Below, piece by piece: positions 22,022 through 34,420 of a stretch of 64,000 nt of DNA. Source of the stretch: Toxorhynchites rutilus septentrionalis (taxonomy: Eukaryota > Arthropoda > Insecta > Diptera > Culicidae); assembly GCF_029784135.1 (NCBI RefSeq), contig NC_073746.1, positions 247,885,307 through 247,949,306 of the forward strand. The letters are read 5' to 3'. The notes beneath the pieces are model-generated. The model was not told where the DNA came from, did not search any database, and saw only the letters and a program-made list of their open reading frames with translations. How positions within the stretch are numbered: position 1 is the first letter of the stretch; the number at the start of each line of letters is the position of its first letter. Position numbers and translations under genes: made by a program.

Positions 22022-22388
22022 TTGTCCTTATACCCTTAGTTTTTCCTTTTCCTTTTCCTTTGAGAGATCGGATCCCTTCTTAAGAATAAGATGAAATGTA
22101 AATACATATTAGATATAAGATAGGTTTAAGAATTGAGTGTGATGAGTGTGATTGAGAGTGTGAGTGTGATCATTTTCAACATATCCTCATATCCCCTCCT
22201 TTTCCTGAAGAAAATATATACCCTTCTAAACTCGAGTTGACCGCGAGTAATCGGTTTCCTATATTATTAACATTAGAATTAAGGAAAATGTATATATACT
22301 AGTAACAATACAGTAAGGAGTTCGGCTCCTTTAAACCTATGTAACTGAGCCTGTAAAAATAAACGATTTAAATAAAAAAAATAAAAAT

Positions 22389-22510
22389 AAACTCGAGCAA
22401 ACCGCGTTTGAAAAATGTTTATATATACTTGTAACAATACAGATAGTAGTTTGGCTCCTTTCAACTTATGTAACTGAGCCTGTAAAAATAAACGGTTTAA
22501 TAAAAAAAAC
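22389..22510 (+). repeat. Second LINE tail in tandem
   Basis: The end of the 3' UTR (actcgag, aacaatacag, ttcggctcc, tatgtaactgagcctg, then aataaacg) at about 22223-22378 is repeated at 22389-22510 with small changes, again ending in aataaaaaaa. Either a second 5'-truncated copy inserted into the A tail, or the tail was duplicated during insertion. Confidence 0.75.
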
Positions 22511-24320
22511 TGTTTTCACTTCATCTATAGCTATTATATTGAACCAATCGTCTGGTGTAAAAGCGATCTGAGTTTTCACGCTTGAGGTTCTATAATAAAA
22601 AAAATGCATCGTAAATTTAGTTCCTTTCTCGTGAATCTCGCATTTCATGGCTCTCATTTCGTTACATTGCAACAATTTCAATAAATTTAACACAGTACAT
22701 GAATACGCAAATATTATTGTATTCAAATGGTTTTGTTCACATATTTATTTTTGAGATATTAAGAAGCATTAGATTAAGTTGAAATAAGGCAAATCAAGTT
22801 TTGTGTTTAAATACAAATATGTTGGTTCGGATGGAAAATTTCGTTGCGCAGAGAATGAATATGTATGTTTAAAACATGGGTTATTGACGTGTCCGCCATT
22901 TTGACAAATCAAGCAATTAATCGTCGTTTTGTTTGGATGCATCGCTTTTTAAATTGTATGAATCAAAACAATTTAACGCCGTCACCAGGCTAATCGGCTC
23001 AACTGTCGCTATCATTGTTGAATGTGAAAAGTAGCGTGAAACTTTTGATTATGTTCAATTTAAATTTTTTACATTCCCCCAACTAGAAGGGTTGCAGAAA
23101 TGCATTCAATTATGCAAATTAGTGGTTATGGGGTTACCTCCTATTAATTAAAGTGAAATGTTATCCACTCGAATTGTGGAGTCCTCTTTGTGTGTCGCTG
23201 TGTGGTCTCCCGGCAAAACAAGCGCATGTTTCGACGATCACAGCTGAGATCGGATCGGTTGATAGAAATTTCCCTTCCGGCGGGTTGGTCAGTGAGTACC
23301 TAAGCGGACCGTTTACGAATGATGTCACGCGAGCCAACGAGCTGGCGATGACAACAGTCTTCGGAACAAACCCAAAGCACCGAAGTGGTAAACTGTAAAG
23401 AGAGCTCTGATTTTACGATCTACAAAAAGAAATATTTTCGCTCCCCGGGGCAATAACATAAATATTGGCATCGAATTTTACTATACTTAACACGAGATCC
23501 CGAAGTGCGGCCCAAATGCGGTCGCACAAAGGCTTCAAATTAAAACGGAATAGACAGCAAAATGACGCCGAGTGGGTTTATTTTATTAAGCTATAAGTCA
23601 CGCTTAGATTGGCCATTGAAAACCGTTCACAGGTGACGATTTGATAATTATAGTTTTTTTTTCTTCCTCTTGTCTAGTCGCAAGCACAAGCGCGCTTTGG
23701 GTTCCATAGCAGGTGTTGTTGTGATCTTTAAAAAATCGCATCATATTCGTTTTAACGGTGGTCTTTTGAAAAGAGCCAAACTCACTCTTGGTGATTTATG
23801 GTTCCAAAGCCTGCCTCTAAATATCTATTCAATGGGACCGATCCCGTTGCGAAAAGAGTTGAAACACGCTTGTTGGTCTTTTGGGAACTGGATCTAGGAG
23901 AGTCTAACGCCCCGTCGTTCTTGAAGCAAGCAACTCTCACTCTCACTTCTCGCTGTGTGCAGATAACAAAAGTCGACGTAAGATCACTCAAGGCAGCATG
24001 AAGAACAGTCCGTCGGGTCGAAGTGGCGCTCACCCGAGGCAGACTTGTTCAATTTTATGGATAACCTTATAGGGATACAAGTTTACCTACTTTAATTTTT
24101 ATTCATAACCAGCTTATAACGGTCAATGGATCACCGAGAAGAACGAGTGCTGAATGAGAAGATATAACGAGTGTTTGTGTGTGCAATCTTTTTTGTTGCA
24201 GTCTCTTGTTGTCTTCTGTGCTGTTTTGTGGCGCATGATTATTCAAACGTTAAAGCAGGTTGGTTCAAATTAAAGTGAAGACTGTCCATAAAGTTATACA
24301 ACTGGATACAACTGCTGATA
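22511..24320. other. No gene recognised
   Basis: The part at 23150-24030 is GC-richer, with several medium ORFs but no domain, tandem repeat or shared element. It could be host intergenic or intronic DNA. Confidence 0.4.
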
Positions 24321-24324
24321 GCCA

Positions 24325-24425
24325 ATTTTATTTTACAAAAAAAAAATCGAGATAACAGTAAATATCGACATTTCGTGCAATTATAAGACATTTGGCATAA
24401 AACAAAATTTCCATTGACACCCTAC
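24325..24425. repeat. Dispersed repeat family A (copy 3)
   Basis: tcgagataacagtaaat, cgacatttcgtgcaatt, aagacatttggcat and cattgacaccctac match copies at 886-1445 and 7206-7400. It leads straight into the ATCTATTT array. Confidence 0.6.
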
Positions 24426-24432
24426 TATATAC

Positions 24433-25025
24433 ATCTATCTATTTATCTATTTATCTATTTATCTATTTATCTATTTATCTATTTATCTATTTATCTATTT
24501 ATCTAATTATCTATTTATTTATTTATCTATTTATCTATTAATCTATTTATCTATTCATCTGTTTATCTATTTACCTATTTATCTATTTATCTATTTGTCT
24601 ATTTATCTATTTATCTATTTATCTATTTGTCTATTTATCTATTTGTCTATTTATCTATTTATCTATTTATCTATTTATCTGTTTATCTATTTATCTATTT
24701 ATCTATTTATCTATTTATCTATTTATCTATTTATCTATTTATCTATTTATCTATTTATCTATTTATCTATTTATCTATTTATCTATTTATCTATTTATCT
24801 ATTTATCTATTTATCTATTTATCTATTTATCTATTCATCTATTTATCTATTTGTCTATGTATCTATTTATCTATTTATCTATTTATCTATTTATCTGTTT
24901 ATCTATTTATCTATTTATCTATTTATCCATTTATCTATTTATCTATTTATCCATTTATCTATTTTATTAATCTATTTATCTATTTAGCTATTTCTACATA
25001 TGACTATTTATCAATTTATCTATTC
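24433..25025. repeat. (ATCTATTT)n minisatellite, about 590 bp
   Basis: An almost pure 8-bp tandem repeat of about 70 units with scattered point changes (gtct, catct, tgttt). It is the reverse complement of the 8080-8232 tract, and both sit beside family A/C elements. The long ORFs it produces (IYLSIYLF repeats in two frames) are artefacts of the repeat. Confidence 0.97.
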
Positions 25026-25500
25026 ATCACAGTCCATTTTTAAGGGTGCCAAATCAATAACCATGTCACTGTTTGGGAATGGGCTGATATTACAGCGATT
25101 TGCCCGCACAAAGTATCGTAGCGTTCTTTTTAACGCTCCTAACACTATCGCGCGAAAAATCGTAAGTTGTTTACTCTGGACTGTGCGCGTCTCTTTTTTT
25201 TTTTTGCTATTGTGTATTTTAGGCGTTATTGGTATTTATGCAAAGAAAAAGATACAATTGAGTGAAAAAACTCCAGAAAATATATTTTCTTTAACTTCAT
25301 TCAGTTTTATCTAGTCATTTAACTCAGCCTTATTGATGCTCAGTCTGTCAGACCTATACGCGAGTATAAGAAGGTTAACAGCTGAAATTGCGATCACCGG
25401 TGATTATATAAAGTCTGTTTCAGTTAGTATTTGGTCGCTTCTTTCTAGTTGCTGCAGCGCAGTTGTCATGCCAAAAATTGTCGTCATTTAAAAGTTTTAA
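25026..25500. other. Intergenic; one TTAA-type MITE end
   Basis: The string cagtctgtcagacc, then gcgagtataagaagg and TTAA (25340-25378), matches in reverse the start of the MITE at 59707. The string agggtgccaaatcaa (25042-25056) recurs at 26168-26182. Nothing coding is seen. Confidence 0.45.
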
Positions 25501-26200
25501 TATTAACACTTTGAGCCCGATCTGTCATTATGTTTGTTTACAGCGTCATTCAAAACAAGTTTTTTTTTGCTCAGCGATTCATGATATGTCAAAGATATTG
25601 TGTGAAATTTTGAGTTGCAAATAAAATTTCTTATGCCTAAACGTTGAAAATGTGACAGAAACCATTTGATGACCCAACTATGTCTGAAACATGGGTGTAT
25701 GAGTGGTATAAGCCACGTCAAGGGCGATCATCCAATTCTTCAACCATTGAAAACGTCGACAAAATAAAAGGAATGATGCTCGTAAATCGTCATTTAATTT
25801 TCAGAGAGCTAGCCCATGAATAAAATATCTCTCACAAGACCATTCGTCATATTCTGGTGGATGTTTTGGGTATGAGATAAGTCGCAGAATGACTAGTGCC
25901 TAAAGAGCTCAATTTCCTTCACAAATTGTTCGTTGAGAAACGTGTGTCACTTCAAAAGGGGCCTATTTTGAAGACGATAATACAAATTTAGATGATAAAC
26001 AAAGCATTTTCTTTTAAAACACAAATTTCCGGTATATATTTGACAGAATGTATAGCGATTCCATTCATACAACACTTTGTTTCGCCATGTTTTTATGAAT
26101 TTTACGGGATGCTCGTTAAAGTCATTGACAATCATAGACTTTTGACGCAGAACTACGTCTTTCAGGAAGGGTGCCAAATCAAAAAACAGGTCACGTTTTT
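25501..26200 (+). pseudogene. Mariner-type transposase with internal deletion
   Basis: Plus-strand reading at 25690-25955 gives the N-terminal part of a mariner transposase: VYEWYKPRQGRSS, then IENVDKIKGMMLVNRHLIF, RELAHE, and LVPKELNFLHKLFVEKRV, with three stops. It then jumps directly to the extreme C-terminus (GPILKTIIQI in one frame; AYFEDDNTNLDDKQ in another, about 25960-26000). The whole catalytic core is missing. The same C-terminal piece occurs at 36310-36370 on the minus strand, so both copies belong to one family. Confidence 0.75.
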
Positions 26201-27984
26201 ATGAAATAAAGTTAACGTTAATAACTATTTTCACTGTGAACGAATTCTTATGATTTGCATACCAATCGAATAGGAAATTCTCTAAGATTTGTTTGATATG
26301 CTATACATTACAATTCGGTAATCTCTAAACGGTTTAAATTCATGAAAAAAGGAAGTACTTCATTTTTCCCATACATTTGTTCTGCCGATTTGTGTGCTAA
26401 CTTAACTCGTACATTTCTTAACAGATCGGAAAGATGTTTGCACCAATTGATAGGAAATATTTCTAAGCGTCTATCACAATTAATAAAATGTTACTTTTCA
26501 TGAGATGAACAATTGAATAACTGTGAAATGTCAAGCGTTATCTGCCAATAATTGAATGGCCCGATTTACGGTTTCCCCAACACAGACTTCAAAATCGATG
26601 TACCTGTGGAAATCTGAGCTGTGTTTCCTTAACACGGACTTCTCAATTAATGTGCCTGTGGGAATCCGCTTCGCACATACATTCTTTGTGTGGACACCGA
26701 CTGGACAACATCGTTGCTGGATGAGCTGGACGACGAGGGATCGAGTGTTTCTCTCAAGGAAATGAGGGTGGAGGTGTAATGCAGGAGTAGAGTAAAGTTT
26801 TTCCAAGGGCCTTTTTCAAGGCTAGAGATTAATGATTTGGAAAAGTTTAAAGTCTCTATAATCAAAAACCAAACCAACCTTTGCAAATATATGCAAGTCG
26901 GGAGTATTTTTTCGTGTTGAGTACTTTTGTACTCGCTTGACGTTGTGCAGACCGGAATATGTTTCCCTAAAACTAAAAGTACGTTTTAGACAAGAAAAGA
27001 AGACTGGAAAAATCGTCTTTTTAGGCACTAGAGGTGAATGAACTTTCGCGGTTAGAGAACTACGTAAACATGAGATATCCAATAATTTCAGAGGAAAATG
27101 AAAAATACAATGATCGTTTGACAATTCTTCCGTTCACATATTTTGGTAGTCCTAGGCATCATACCAAACGTAAAAGGACGTTCATAAAATTTATTTGTTA
27201 CGAAGAACATAATCTATTACAAAAGTTTCGATGTATTCCAAAATAATATTCGAAGTGGTAAACAAGTGCATAATGTAATTGCGTAGTTCTACATCGAAAA
27301 TATGCGGTCGTGTCCTCGATACAACCCCTTACAATTTTTTTTCAAAAATTGTTACGCAAAATCCAGCTGTCTAATTAAAATATTGTATTCGACATAGATT
27401 AAAGACTTCTATCAAGAATAACATATTAAACTCATTGTCAGAATAACTTGCTCAAAAATTTATTTTAATATTAAATACTTTTACATCTCAAAATAGCACC
27501 CTCATATTTTTATTGTTGTTATAATAATACTTTAATTTATCAACGTGTCACGTATACTTGTGCCGTCACGGACTCACGAAAATAAATGTATGATTTTCAT
27601 TAAATTTATCAATTGTCAATACAAAAAGTACATTCCAACAACTTCATCGAATACCATATTATTTTGTTCGTATTATCTTCACAAAATTAATGGGCTATAC
27701 AGTAATTCAAACTTCTCCAAATTGAAGAAAAATCTTCACATCTGGCATCCCTGCACTGAATGCAAATTTTTGATTTTCTTTTTTGCTTCAGTCTCAATTC
27801 TATTATAATAAATTCGTCAACGAACGACGTAGTTTTGACGAAGACGAGATTTTCGTATTTATGTAGGTACATCTAGGGTTGATTTCGGCTTCTGATGCGT
27901 CACAAGCAACAAAACTTCGCAAACCATCAACCGTTTTCAGGGCCACTAAAAATTCAACTAGAGTTAATTCTAAAATTTTGTTTC
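26201..27984. other. No gene recognised; one possible decayed coding stretch
   Basis: At about 26645-26780 the plus strand is open as PLRTYILCVDTDWTTSLLDE and on to LKEMRVEV and a stop. It contains a local duplication (acttctcaattaatgtgcctgtgg echoes the preceding acttcaaaatcgatgtacctgtgg). I do not recognise it. The rest is AT-rich and featureless. Confidence 0.35.
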
Positions 27985-28153
27985 CCGAAACAGTGGAGAC
28001 GATCTGGCGTAGTATTAACATCGATGTTAACACTACGTAGTGTTAAAAGGTCACGAGTTCAATTCTCAGTCCCGTCATTCTTCTGAAATGGAAGTAAAGT
28101 GACGAACCAGCCCAAAATGTTGAAAGTCTCTATAATACTGGGAGAAAAAAAAA
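27985..28153 (+). mobile_element. tRNA-derived SINE, Feilai-like
   Basis: An A-box-like segment (atctggcgtagtattaaca, 28003) and a B box (ggtcacgagttcaattctc, 28050) lie at tRNA spacing. They are followed by an unrelated body containing aatgttgaaagtctctataa and an A tail at 28143-28153. That layout and 3' phrase resemble the mosquito SINE Feilai; the family name is from memory of its general form, not an alignment. Confidence 0.6.
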
Positions 28154-30335
28154 AGTTTCCCAAAACAATAACCACAATAACATATAGATATGTATTTTAT
28201 TTGCACACAGTCAAACGTTTTGAAAATAGCTGAGTCTCCTAAATATCAAACATTCGAAACGTTAGATCAACCCTTTGTGGTCGTATTAAATTTGAGCATT
28301 TGTGTCGTACTGGTCGGAATTATTTTTACTTGAAACAGCAGTGATACATTACTTGTAAGATTATGAAAGATAAACAAGATTTTTACATATTCTATGGTAA
28401 CAAAAAAATCTTGTTCATATTTCACTGTTCAAATGTGATGTTTTCATATATAAAGTTGTACGTCTTATAATTCTTCTCCCCGTGATATTTTTTGAACCAG
28501 TCCATAACGTGTAGTACTTATTTTCGGCTATATGTATAGCAAACAAAATTAGTTTGGCGTTCACATCTACGCAGGAGTGCCGTTTTGATTCATGACATTA
28601 AAATTCGGTTTACTAGACATCAAAATTCGTTTAAAAACGTGTAAACTGATATCTTGTTGAATGTTGAATGAATGAAGCTCCTTGTGGTGATGGCTGAGAG
28701 CAGACATACGACCACAAAGTGTTAAACGAACGCTCCAACATATGCCATGGCTGCTTCGGTGCATACCTCACGACTTAATTTCTTGTGACTTAATTTGATC
28801 ATAAATGTAACCGCCCTCGCTGCCATGTCGGAAAAGTTCCACGTTTTGTTCCGTCTGCTTCAGACCCGGCCAAAGCGCGTACAAATAGCTACAGTATACT
28901 TCTCGACTTACCACACAACACGAGTGAGTGCTCCTTATCTTGTAACTCATTCTTCTCTATTCTCACGCCATCTTTCCTTCCAATTCCGGGCTGAAGGCGG
29001 GACCTCCTTACTTCGCCGCGAGACCACCTAATGTCACTCCGGACCCTGATGTGAACCTACACCGTTAGCTACAGTTGGAATCGTGGAGAAAACTAAATAA
29101 ATTATGCTGAAATATACATATCTTCAGATATGCATGATTATACTCACTTCTCACCTATAATGTTTCCTTACCTTTCATTCTATTATCTTCATTTCACTAT
29201 AACTCTCGGTCATTGTTTACATGTTTTCACAAGATAATTTCATGAAGAAGAGCTATAATGGATTGGGTACATTTTTTTTCCAATCTGCCAAAATTTGAAG
29301 GAGTGTATTGACATTAAATTCGAATGGTTCATCCCTCAACTAAACTAATAGAACTAATGTCCCTTTTAAACATGCTATATTCCGAGCTTTTAGTCTCACA
29401 ATGGCGTGTTTCGTGTTTTATTGAAGCATGTATTCCATTTATATGAGATTTTTTTAAATTAAATTACAGCTTTTCAAAAATAATTCAAAATATTCGCAAT
29501 TACCCGCTACTCCGCCTTCGTGTATGTGCCTTCAACAACGTGACGAAAAAAAAACAAATGTCCATCTCGAAACAATATGTGGACAGGCAAATGAAGACGA
29601 TTGATAGTAAATCATTATTCATCTCCCGCTTAGTCAATCTGCAATTTATTTGTGAAAGGAAAAAGATGCGATAAAAAAGACCAGCAGTCGCTTTGGTTGT
29701 CACCATTACCGCCATCAACTGCCATCAGTGACAGTATCGTTTAATCCAAAGTAATCCTCCGTGTGCATATTAATCCGGCCGATGATGATCCCTCTCGCCC
29801 CTGAATATGCGCAATATATCATGCTTAGTTGGGTTTCATCCCGCTGAATGGAACACCCGAATTTTGCGTAATCATTTTCGGTGAGCTTTGAACGAGATTA
29901 CCGTTAGCTTCCGAGGAGAGGAGGAATGGAACAGTAATCCTGATATTTCGTACGAGTTAATTTTGTAATGAATAAAGAAAATGTTCATGCAATTGTTACC
30001 GGGCATTTCTGAAACCACTACATTTTGACAGAAAATCTGTGAACATTAATGTTGATTTTTTAATATCCGAACTTCCGCACAAATAAACTTTATTCCATTA
30101 TTTGTTTAATAAATTCATAATAGGGAAAAAAATCATGGCAGTATCGTAATTCAACCTTTTCTAACATAGTCAGAATTGTTTAGGTTAAATATGCACAGTT
30201 TTGTTCGATAACTTATGGCCATTTTGAAGGTAGATCCATTATAGAAACCCTCATCCCTATGAGCGAAAACTTGGGACTTTCTATTTTCGTAAGCTTTGAG
30301 GCGAATTTTTCAAAAGGTGAATCATTCCTCATTAA
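28154..30335. other. No gene recognised
   Basis: The part at 28790-29060 is GC-richer with a 78-codon ORF that has no recognisable domain. No inverted termini or arrays were found. Confidence 0.4.
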
Positions 30336-30521
30336 CCCTTTCGCTACAAGCGTCGTCTATAGATAACATCCGCACGATGAGCTGTGTGTACGAGCGTCGT
30401 CTTCAAACGACATGAGAGTGATACTGCACATCGATCACACCAGCGCGATGTGCATACTTTTCGGCGCAATGCTCCGTTCAGCGGTAGCATTCCGACGGAG
30501 CACACTGCCGTAGAGAAAGGG
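30336..30521. mobile_element. TTAA-flanked MITE (piggyBac-like), 186 bp
   Basis: TTAA lies at 30332-30335 and 30522-30525. Inside, the left end CCCTTTCGCTAC matches the inverse of the right end (gtagagaaaggg) at 11 of 12 positions. TTAA duplications with CCY-type ends are typical of piggyBac elements. The element is too short to encode a transposase. Confidence 0.8.
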
Positions 30522-30525
30522 TTAA

Positions 30526-32240
30526 TGAGAACGGGTGGTACCCAATGTCCTGTAAAAAAGGTAATGAAGATGGTGATTTTTCGAGCGACATAGCATGCGC
30601 TGCCATAACTATTTCTCAAATAGTGACGTCAGTCGTTGTGTTTATATTCGATTGCATACCACATCCATGTGAAAATGCTATTTTCAGTATGTATCAATGA
30701 AAAACATACATTTGATTGAAGTTCCCGCTGATTATGAATATAATGTTACAGCGTCCAGTCGATATTTGTGAAATTACGTTGAAACAGACGAATAAAAGTG
30801 ATATTTCAGTACAACATTTTGACTCCCCCACGGCCATAGAAACGAACGAAGTTTCGTAAGTTTTACCGTGCCATATAAATATTACTATGGCTCTCAGTGT
30901 CGGTTTGTGTGATGTGGGAAAATGTTCAATTAAGTGTTAAGTGTTAAGTGTTCAATTAAGCAGCATTTCACCGAAAATGTTAATGCTTCCGAGGACTAAG
31001 AATACAACTGCTCTCTGGACCTTTTTACAATATAAATAAAAGGAATAAGTAACGATACAATTGTCATCTGTTAAAAAACAAACCGTTGCAAGATTTCATG
31101 AGAAATTGGGCTCAAAGCATCGTGAAACCGTGAGTATTTTGAACATTGTTCTGTTTCTTCCATATACATTTCATGGAGAACGCAAATAATTACGACACGA
31201 AATTTTGCATGCGAATACAAGTATACTTCGCCTACTGCTTCACCTCGATATGTACCTCATTGGGTGGTACCATTTGGTGTCGAATCCAGTCTTTAAGGTG
31301 GATACATGAGAACCTCCAAAACAAGCTGCTTGTGCTTCTAGTGAATCACTATGAGTGTGTAAAGCCTGACGTTGTCTTGGTGCAATTCCTCATCTATTAG
31401 TCAAAGCTGACTCTCTTTTCTTTGATAACCGCCTCCAAATAATCCTGTGTGAACAGTACAGGTCCAAATTGCTATTTTGATAGTAAGGGAGGTTTCCAAA
31501 CCTAAAAAAAAATCATAGGAGGTTGTGCTCAAGACACGACCGCATTGTTGACGTAGAACTATACTGTAGTTTGATTCAAGTCGCTTGTTTATAACTGCGG
31601 AGATTATTTTATAATGCTACGAAAATTATGAAATAACCATTCTACCAGGTCGCCCTGAAACGTTTTTTACCACCACCGTTTTCACTTGAAGTTGTACAAA
31701 TTGTGACCCACTATTCATCACCATCTACTTCAGATGAAGATCGATTATGTCCAACGACCAACTAATATATCGCCGAGGGACTCCTTTTATATATCAATGT
31801 GAATCAGTCACGCTTGAATCGCTTGCTCGAAATTCAAATGCAGAGTCATTGCAACATATGAACGGCCACTGTGCAGAGAGGAACTATTACCATTTAAGTT
31901 CCGTCCAATAGCAATTTATAGACACGGGACAGAGCGTGAAAGCAGAATACTTCCAATTTCTATTGTGGTGTCTCGCTCCTGCCAGCAAGCAGTCAACATC
32001 ATTCTTCGATGCGATTTTCAAACATTTTTATTGCTTTAGGTGCTTCAACTCTGAGGAGGAATTCGATGAACTGATACAAAACATCGGTTTCCTTGCCTTC
32101 TGGCCGAGGGTTGAAATGTGGAATAATGGTGGTGGTAAAACGAACATATAGTCGCCTGTAAATGTATATAACAACTGGAAAAAAAACCGCTGCATTAGCT
32201 GTTATAGCTATAAAACCAAGAAGAAGAATAACCCTTGCGG
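30526..32240. other. No gene recognised
   Basis: The small ORF at 31146-31400 has no domain I recognise. A short tandem (aagtgttaagtgtt) lies at 30934-30957. Otherwise unremarkable. Confidence 0.4.
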
Positions 32241-32242
32241 TC

Positions 32243-32872
32243 AGAGATGCCAACTTTCCTGATTTTTCAGGATATCCCAGACTTTCTGACACGTTCTCTG
32301 ATATCCTGGCAAACACGCACAAATGATTCGAGGATTTTCAAAACAATGTTAGATAATTTTATGAAACCAGAATATCTGAAGATTTGCAAAAACAATATCG
32401 GGATTAAGTTTCAGAAACAACATTACCTTGTATACTGTATATGTACGAGTAGCCACAGTGTTATTGACGTAGGAATACGTATCATCTAATTACTCAAGAG
32501 CAAATTACATATTAATTTCTCTGCAATATGGTGATGCTGTTGGTTTTCTGGAAAAAAAAATCTAAACAACAGAAAGATACCTGCAAAATTCTCTCATTGG
32601 CAAAAACTTCAACTAACTAGCCATATTAAGCCTAAAAATACCTTGAACAGTTTTCGACGAGAAAACAAATATGTTCTGAGAGGATAGCATACTTAAACTG
32701 CGTGAAAGATGGCGAATAAATGTAGAACGTAGAATAAGATGAATAAATGTATGTCTGTCTATAAAATGATCCCTTTGTTTTTCCAAAATTCGATACGAAC
32801 TTTCCAAACCTTCCAATATAAGCTATCCTGATTTCTTCCTGATTTAATATTTTTATTGGCAACCCTTATCGC
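32243..32872. repeat. MITE-like element (agatgccaac ... ttggcaaccct)
   Basis: The ends read cagagatgccaactttcctg at 32243 and tattggcaaccctta at 32856, roughly inverted, with cctgattttt and cctgatttct next to them. The interior is non-coding. The class of element is not determined. Confidence 0.45.
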
Positions 32873-33117
32873 AACTATTCGGTGTTTGTTCTGACTTCGG
32901 AACATTCTACTGGGGGAACTGGGGGAATGTGGTCATCCTAAGGAACATGCCCATTTCCTGTGTCCACATAACACTAAAATTACCTTCCTTCGAAGAATAT
33001 TGAAGCTGAACTTATTGTTGTTCAGGATAGTAAACGGATTTATTATGAAAATTTAAAATATTACATGTTTCATTATATGAAAAAAGGTTGAAAAATCGAA
33101 CATTTTTTAGATAGAAT

Positions 33118-33500
33118 AAGGTAAAATGGTCACCTGTGGGGGACAAAGTGGTCACTCGTATATATCACGCTAGAAGAGATATATTTATGCGTATTTTTGG
33201 GCCAAATTTGTTTAAATCATTATTTAAATAGTTGGTACATGTATGACATGAGCTAGGCCTATTCACCTAAAATCGTAATTGAAATTTTCTCATACGTGCA
33301 AAAACGTAGTAGGAAACACATAACGTTTTTTAAAAATAAGGCTTGATTTCGGTTGGGGTGGCATATTTTTCCTGGGTTCTAACCACAAAAAAGACCCCTT
33401 TAAGAGCAGAAGGTGATAAGGTGTATTAGCTTTTGAAAACAGAACATTGTCAGTAGTAATCCTCCACCGACCACTTTGCCCCCCAATCCACGAAATGAGA
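33118..33500. mobile_element. MITE with 'gggggacaaagtggtcac' ends
   Basis: The left end (gtaaaatggtcacc, then gggggacaaagtggtcac, 33121-33156) is inverted at the right (gaccactttgcccccc, 33468-33483). A related phrase (gggggaatgtggtcat) lies at 32923-32938. No transposase is present. Confidence 0.6.
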
Positions 33501-33639
33501 AATATGCGAAATAATCACTGACATTTAATTTTCTATTATAGAGGATTTAAGCTACAAAGTTCATTCGCCTCCAGCCTTGAAAAAGACTAATCGAACAATT
33601 AAAGGCCCTGAGATTGAACCACCATCGTTAACTTGGTAA

Positions 33640-34060
33640 ACGGACCGACAGCCATTCTGGTTGTGGAGGTCCCCATGAATATAGTTTGCGTAACTGCATA
33701 ACTCGCGAATTAATCAAGCAAATGGAACCAAATAGCGCATGTGGGGGTTTTAGAAAACACAAAACGTTTCTATGATGGCTCGACACTCCTTCCCCTCTCT
33801 AAGGAGGGGGCTGCCATACAAATGGAATACAAATTTCAGACAAAAAACGACTTAACGGAACCAAGTTTGGCATGTAAAGGTTTTTGTTTCTATGGGACCC
33901 TCCCTCCCTTCTGATTATCTGGAAATGAGAGGGGGGTCCCATAGAAATATTACATATATTTAAACCAACCATGTTCCAACCAATCATGACAATTGAAAAT
34001 TATCGGAAAACTTTGCTGAAAATGGGAATATTTGGAAAATTGAATTCCTAATGTTCTACG
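33640..34060. repeat. Dispersed repeat family B (uninterrupted copy)
   Basis: It carries cgcgaattaatcaagcaaat, then cgtttctatgatgg, ctaaggaggggg, then gacaattgaaaatt and ggaaaattgaatt. The interior has its own inverted module (tctatgggaccctccct against gggggtcccataga). It is related to 2010-3020. Confidence 0.6.
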
Positions 34061-34345
34061 ATCTTACTGTTACCTCACTGAAACTCACGTCAAAACCGAT
34101 AAACATATCGTGGGAACATTCATATATGCTTTGATACGGTATATCCATACTATCCTAATTAAATTGATGTAGTTTTGCTCAGAAATTGTTCAGTTTATTA
34201 AACTCCCTGCTAATTGAATTATTTTTTCGAGATAATCTCGACACAATATTTATACCAATTGTGGTGGATCTATTAACTTCATTTCATCCGTACCGGGGAT
34301 TTCATTGACCTTAATCTTTATACCCGCAATTTTTTTTCTCCTACA

Positions 34346-34420
34346 GCTACCTCACAGCCATTTCACTAATCCTCTGCAGTTCTCCAAATCTCGGAGAACT
34401 GGCTGAAGGCGGCAATAGGG
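34346..34420 (+). other. Candidate exon with signal-peptide-like coding
   Basis: A strong acceptor (tttttttctcctacag, ending 34345) and a donor (atag/ggtgagt; the exact G is ambiguous) bound a short segment. In one frame it reads YLTAISLILCSSPNL and then GELAEGGNR. A hydrophobic run followed by small and charged residues looks like a secretory signal exon. Reading through the donor also stays open to a TGA near 34497, so it could instead be a last exon. No partner exons were found. Confidence 0.3.

Larger units (their letters stand above)
16538..22378 (+). mobile_element. Full-length I-like LINE, both ORFs intact
   Basis: A non-LTR retrotransposon with a 5' UTR, ORF1 (zinc-knuckle protein), ORF2 (endonuclease, RT, RNase H) and a 3' UTR ending in an A-rich taaataaaaaaa tract. 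RNase H in ORF2 points to the I superfamily; the exact clade is not settled by eye. The 5' end is inferred from an initiator-like ttcagtc at 16538 and is uncertain. Neither ORF has a stop or shift, so this copy may be able to move itself and is probably young. A sister family is represented at 53430-58291 and 40190-40768. Confidence 0.85.

Noticed and set aside
24595..25043. Two 130-138 codon ORFs of repeating IYLSIYLF
   Set aside because: They are produced by the ATCTATTT array, whose 8-bp unit leaves several frames open. No protein is implied.
26531..26886. Overlapping 70-90 codon ORFs on both strands
   Set aside because: The plus-strand reading to MRVEV looks partly protein-like, but no family is recognised and the local duplication suggests decayed repeat sequence.
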